From: JAICYJ01 sp038212095 | GTDB lineage: Bacteria; Actinomycetota; Thermoleophilia; Gaiellales; JAICJC01 | Length of the DNA: 33,150 nucleotides | NCBI GenBank assembly: GCA_038212095.1 | Contig: JBBQUW010000034.1 | Span: 1 to 33,150 of the forward strand | Direction: 5' to 3' | Part shown: one piece after another, positions 31,709 to 33,150 of the stretch | How positions within the stretch are numbered: position 1 is the stretch's first letter | How the letters are laid out: every line of letters begins with the position of its first letter | Position numbers and translations under genes: made by a program | The notes under the pieces: model-generated | Seen by the model: the letters and a program-made list of their open reading frames with translations, nothing else | What the model was told of the DNA's origin: nothing | The model's database searches: none

Positions 31709-32019
31709 CACGCCACCACTGTGGCTTCCATGTCCAACGTTGCGCTGCCACCCGCGCTTGCCGAGAGCGCGGCTTTCCGACACCCAGACGCCGCACAATC
31801 GTGCGGTTCGGGATAACCCACAGGGCACATCGTCGAGCGGGCCCGCTCGACGGCCAGCAGCACCTCGCGGTAGCTGGCGCCGTTCAAGAGCGCCATCGTG
31901 GCATACCAGCGGACGTTGGTCAGCCCCAGCTGCTGCTGGGCGATCCGCCGGCCACCGAGCTGGTCGCCACGTTCGCGCGCGGCGACCAGCTCGACCTGCT
32001 TGGCGGGCGTGTCCATCAC
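31708..32019 (-). CDS. Small Cys-containing protein, unknown
   Basis: A 103-aa protein starting MMDTPAKQVELVAARERGDQ. Its middle helix (TNVRWYATMALLNGASYREVL) resembles the RPAWYATMAKISRLGIEI segment of the Rep protein in one short stretch (WYATMA). After that come MCPVGYPEPHDCAASGCRKA, three Cys and one His that could bind metal, and a Ser/Ala tail. It follows the OB-fold-like gene with an ATGA overlap. Confidence 0.6.
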   Translation of the reverse strand: MMDTPAKQVELVAARERGDQLGGRRIAQQQLGLTNVRWYATMALLNGASYREVLLAVERARSTMCPVGYPEPHDCAASGCRKAALSASAGGSATLDMEATVVA

Positions 32020-32465
32020 GCAGCCGCCGTCTCAGCCGCCGCCGGCGCCGCCGGCTCTTCGACCGGCACCGGATCGATCGGCCGGGTCTGCATCTGCGCG
32101 CCGATCGCCAGCAGCTTGTCGCGCTCGGCCGAGTCGGTGGGCAGCTCGCCCTGCCAGGCCTGGTCGACCAGCTCCAGCATGTAGGTGGGGCTGGCCTGGC
32201 CGGTGTCCTGCTCGATGATCCGCACGGTGGCGGGCAGATCGCCCTTCTCCATGCGGCCGACCTGGCCGACGATGCCGGCCCAGAACGCCGAGAACAGCCG
32301 CAGTGAGCCGGCGTGGGTGGTGGCGACGCGCAGATCAGCCACGTCGCGCTTGCCGTACTCGGTCTGGATGCCCTTGCGGAGCTTGGCCGACACCAGGATG
32401 AAGGTGCCGTGGTCGCGCAGCAGCTCGGCCTTCTCGCCGCGCTCGAAAGGATCAAACATGCCCAT
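32016..32465 (-). CDS. OB-fold-like protein, possible single-stranded DNA-binding protein
   Basis: A 149-aa protein: DHGTFILVSAKLRKGIQTEY, GKRDVADLRVATTHAGSLRL, FSAFWAGIVGQVGRMEKGDL, PATVRIIEQDT, SPTYMLELVDQ. The QTEYGKRDVADLRV strand pair resembles phage and actinobacterial OB-fold SSB-like proteins. The tail is Ala/Glu/Pro-rich but lacks the DDIPF tip of cellular SSB. Being first in the leftward operon, upstream of rep, suits replication through single-stranded DNA. The family is not certain. Confidence 0.5.
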   Translation of the reverse strand: MGMFDPFERGEKAELLRDHGTFILVSAKLRKGIQTEYGKRDVADLRVATTHAGSLRLFSAFWAGIVGQVGRMEKGDLPATVRIIEQDTGQASPTYMLELVDQAWQGELPTDSAERDKLLAIGAQMQTRPIDPVPVEEPAAPAAAETAAA

Positions 32466-32620
32466 GATGGGATCTCGCTTTCTGTGTGGAAAGCGGCCCG
32501 GCGCATGCTGCTGCCGAACAGGGCGATTGACGCCGTCCGGCTACTGCCCTATGCTGGGCACGCTTTCACGTGTGAGTGAAGGGATTGGGAGGGCCATCGG
32601 CGGCAACCGGTGGCCCTTCG
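32466..32620. promoter_or_regulatory. Control region between the two rightmost leftward genes
   Basis: On the plus strand TTGACG (32527-32532), a 17-bp spacer and TATGCT (32550-32555) make a strong sigma-70 promoter. It points right, against all nearby genes. TTCAC-gtgtga-GTGAA (32565-32580) sits at its start site and looks like an operator. A promoter for the leftward operon must also lie here, but I could not pick its boxes with confidence. Confidence 0.55.
32591..32616. terminator. Hairpin after the 87-aa gene
   Basis: GGGCCAtCGG-cggcaa-CCGgTGGCCC forms a strong GC stem 4 nt beyond the stop of the leftward gene. It may also end transcripts from the rightward promoter at 32527-32555, about 30-55 nt after their start. 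There is no clear T-run in either direction. Confidence 0.45.
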
Positions 32621-32884
32621 TCATGTTGAAGAGCGCATCGGCGCATCACCTCCCTCAGAACCTGTCGCCGCAGATAACGTGTTGTCATCGGCGAGCAGCT
32701 TGACGCCGAGCTGCTGTTCAAGCTCCAGGCAGATGCCTACCAGCGCGTCGGCCACCTTGCTCACTTCGCTGCTGAGCACGGCCAGACGATCGGACGCGGC
32801 GCGAAACTCCGGCACCTGCAGACCTTGGATCGTCAGCTCGGTGATCGGTGTCGCCGGTTGACCGCTGTCGCCGGCGGGAATCAC
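32621..32884 (-). CDS. Small coiled-coil protein, unknown
   Basis: An 87-aa protein: TPITELTIQGLQVPEFRAAS, DRLAVLSSEVSKVADALVGI, CLELEQQLGVKLLADD. A central coiled coil is followed by a Ser/Gly-rich tail. The GTG at 32884 follows GGGGAG closely. It is the rightmost gene of the element, transcribed separately from the main operon because a control region and hairpin lie after it. It could be a regulator or an early protein. Confidence 0.55.
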   Translation of the reverse strand: MIPAGDSGQPATPITELTIQGLQVPEFRAASDRLAVLSSEVSKVADALVGICLELEQQLGVKLLADDNTLSAATGSEGGDAPMRSST

Positions 32885-32896
32885 CAGCTCCCCCGC

Positions 32897-33036
32897 TCAC
32901 GCACGATAAATGCTGGCTCGGTCAAGTCGAGAACGAGAAGCGATTGACCGCTGGGTGGTGAGCTGGTGCCATGTACGAGCGACCCTAACACAGGCCGTCG
33001 GACGGACAGGCCTCCTAGCAACTACCTTGGTCGATT
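32897..33036 (+). repeat. Right direct repeat: start of a second element copy
   Basis: This matches 14372-14508 in the same orientation. Differences are few: GCGCG to GCACG, three extra A residues (gataAatg, gcgAttgacc, cctaAcacagg) and gtgcgag to gtacgag. It directly follows the promoter-proximal end of the 87-aa gene. What comes next is element sequence, not host, so this is an element-element junction. Confidence 0.85.
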
Positions 33037-33150
33037 TGTGATCGAGGACAAGAACACGCCGACGCTGGTGGGCGACTTGGCGGATGCGGTTAGGGCTTCC
33101 AGTCGGCGGGCACCAGTCTAAGATAGGTGACGGTTGCGCGGGGGAAGCCG
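33037..33150 (+). repeat. Second-copy element sequence, truncated by the window end
   Basis: Bases 33038-33150 equal 15208-15320 except for one change (33119, g to t). The 699 bp at 14509-15207 are missing, so the leftward 162-aa gene is lost apart from its last codons and the rightward 100-aa gene loses its start. The fragment carries the end of the endolysin on the minus strand (stop at 33090). The base change is silent there (CGA to AGA, Arg) but puts an early stop in the rightward frame. Confidence 0.8.

Noticed and set aside
1..33150. CRISPR arrays, rRNA and tRNA genes
   Set aside because: No regularly spaced short repeats and no tRNA or rRNA signatures were seen on either strand by eye.

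Overview
The window looks like the chromosome of a GC-rich, deep-branching actinobacterium, possibly Thermoleophilia, carrying an integrated virus-like element. The host call rests on high GC, frequent GTG starts, the MurT/GatD pair, a dapF-dapL pair, and TANNNT boxes placed 6-7 nt upstream of ATG codons (leaderless mRNAs). The class-level call is inference.

Region 1 (1-14384) is host chromosome. It opens with the C-terminal tail of an IS481/IS3-like transposase and a frameshifted VOC-family gene. A rightward run follows: miaB, miaA, a small membrane protein, a DapF-like protein, an LL-diaminopimelate-aminotransferase-like enzyme, hflX, dut and a Nudix hydrolase. The first two modify tRNA, the next two belong to diaminopimelate synthesis, and the rest serve ribosome rescue and nucleotide housekeeping. 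Convergent to it is the murT-gatD operon (lipid II amidation) and a small helical protein. Next come an HNH-repeat protein, a divergent Cys-containing protein, a primary-type sigma factor and two tandem flippase-like membrane proteins. The DapF-like protein lacks both catalytic cysteines.

Region 2 (about 14372-32896) is an 18.5-kb element, almost entirely transcribed leftward as more than 30 tightly packed genes joined by ATGA, GTGA, TGATG and TAGTG overlaps. In transcription order it has a replication block (OB-fold-like protein, small proteins, a strongly palindromic non-coding region, a 48-aa Cys/His peptide and a Rep_trans/RstA-like initiator), then an XRE regulator. A HerA/FtsK-type ATPase of the A32/P9 genome-packaging kind follows. 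Downstream of it are a peptidoglycan-binding coiled-coil protein, a 406-aa candidate double-jelly-roll major capsid protein, and a run of tiny membrane proteins of 19-80 aa. The run closes with a transglycosylase-like membrane protein, two large spike proteins, and a 28-aa peptide, holin and endolysin cassette. No terminase, portal, tail tube, tape measure, DNA polymerase or integrase was found. The best interpretation is a tailless, internal-membrane virus (PRD1/PM2/FLiP-like) that replicates by rolling circle.

Region 3 (32897-33150) repeats the left end of the element in direct orientation, but skips 699 bp present in the first copy. Such an arrangement is expected from a tandem array or from assembly through a circular form. 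Because there is no integrase and the repeat starts with a sequence faintly like a dif site, integration by the host XerCD recombinases is a testable hypothesis.
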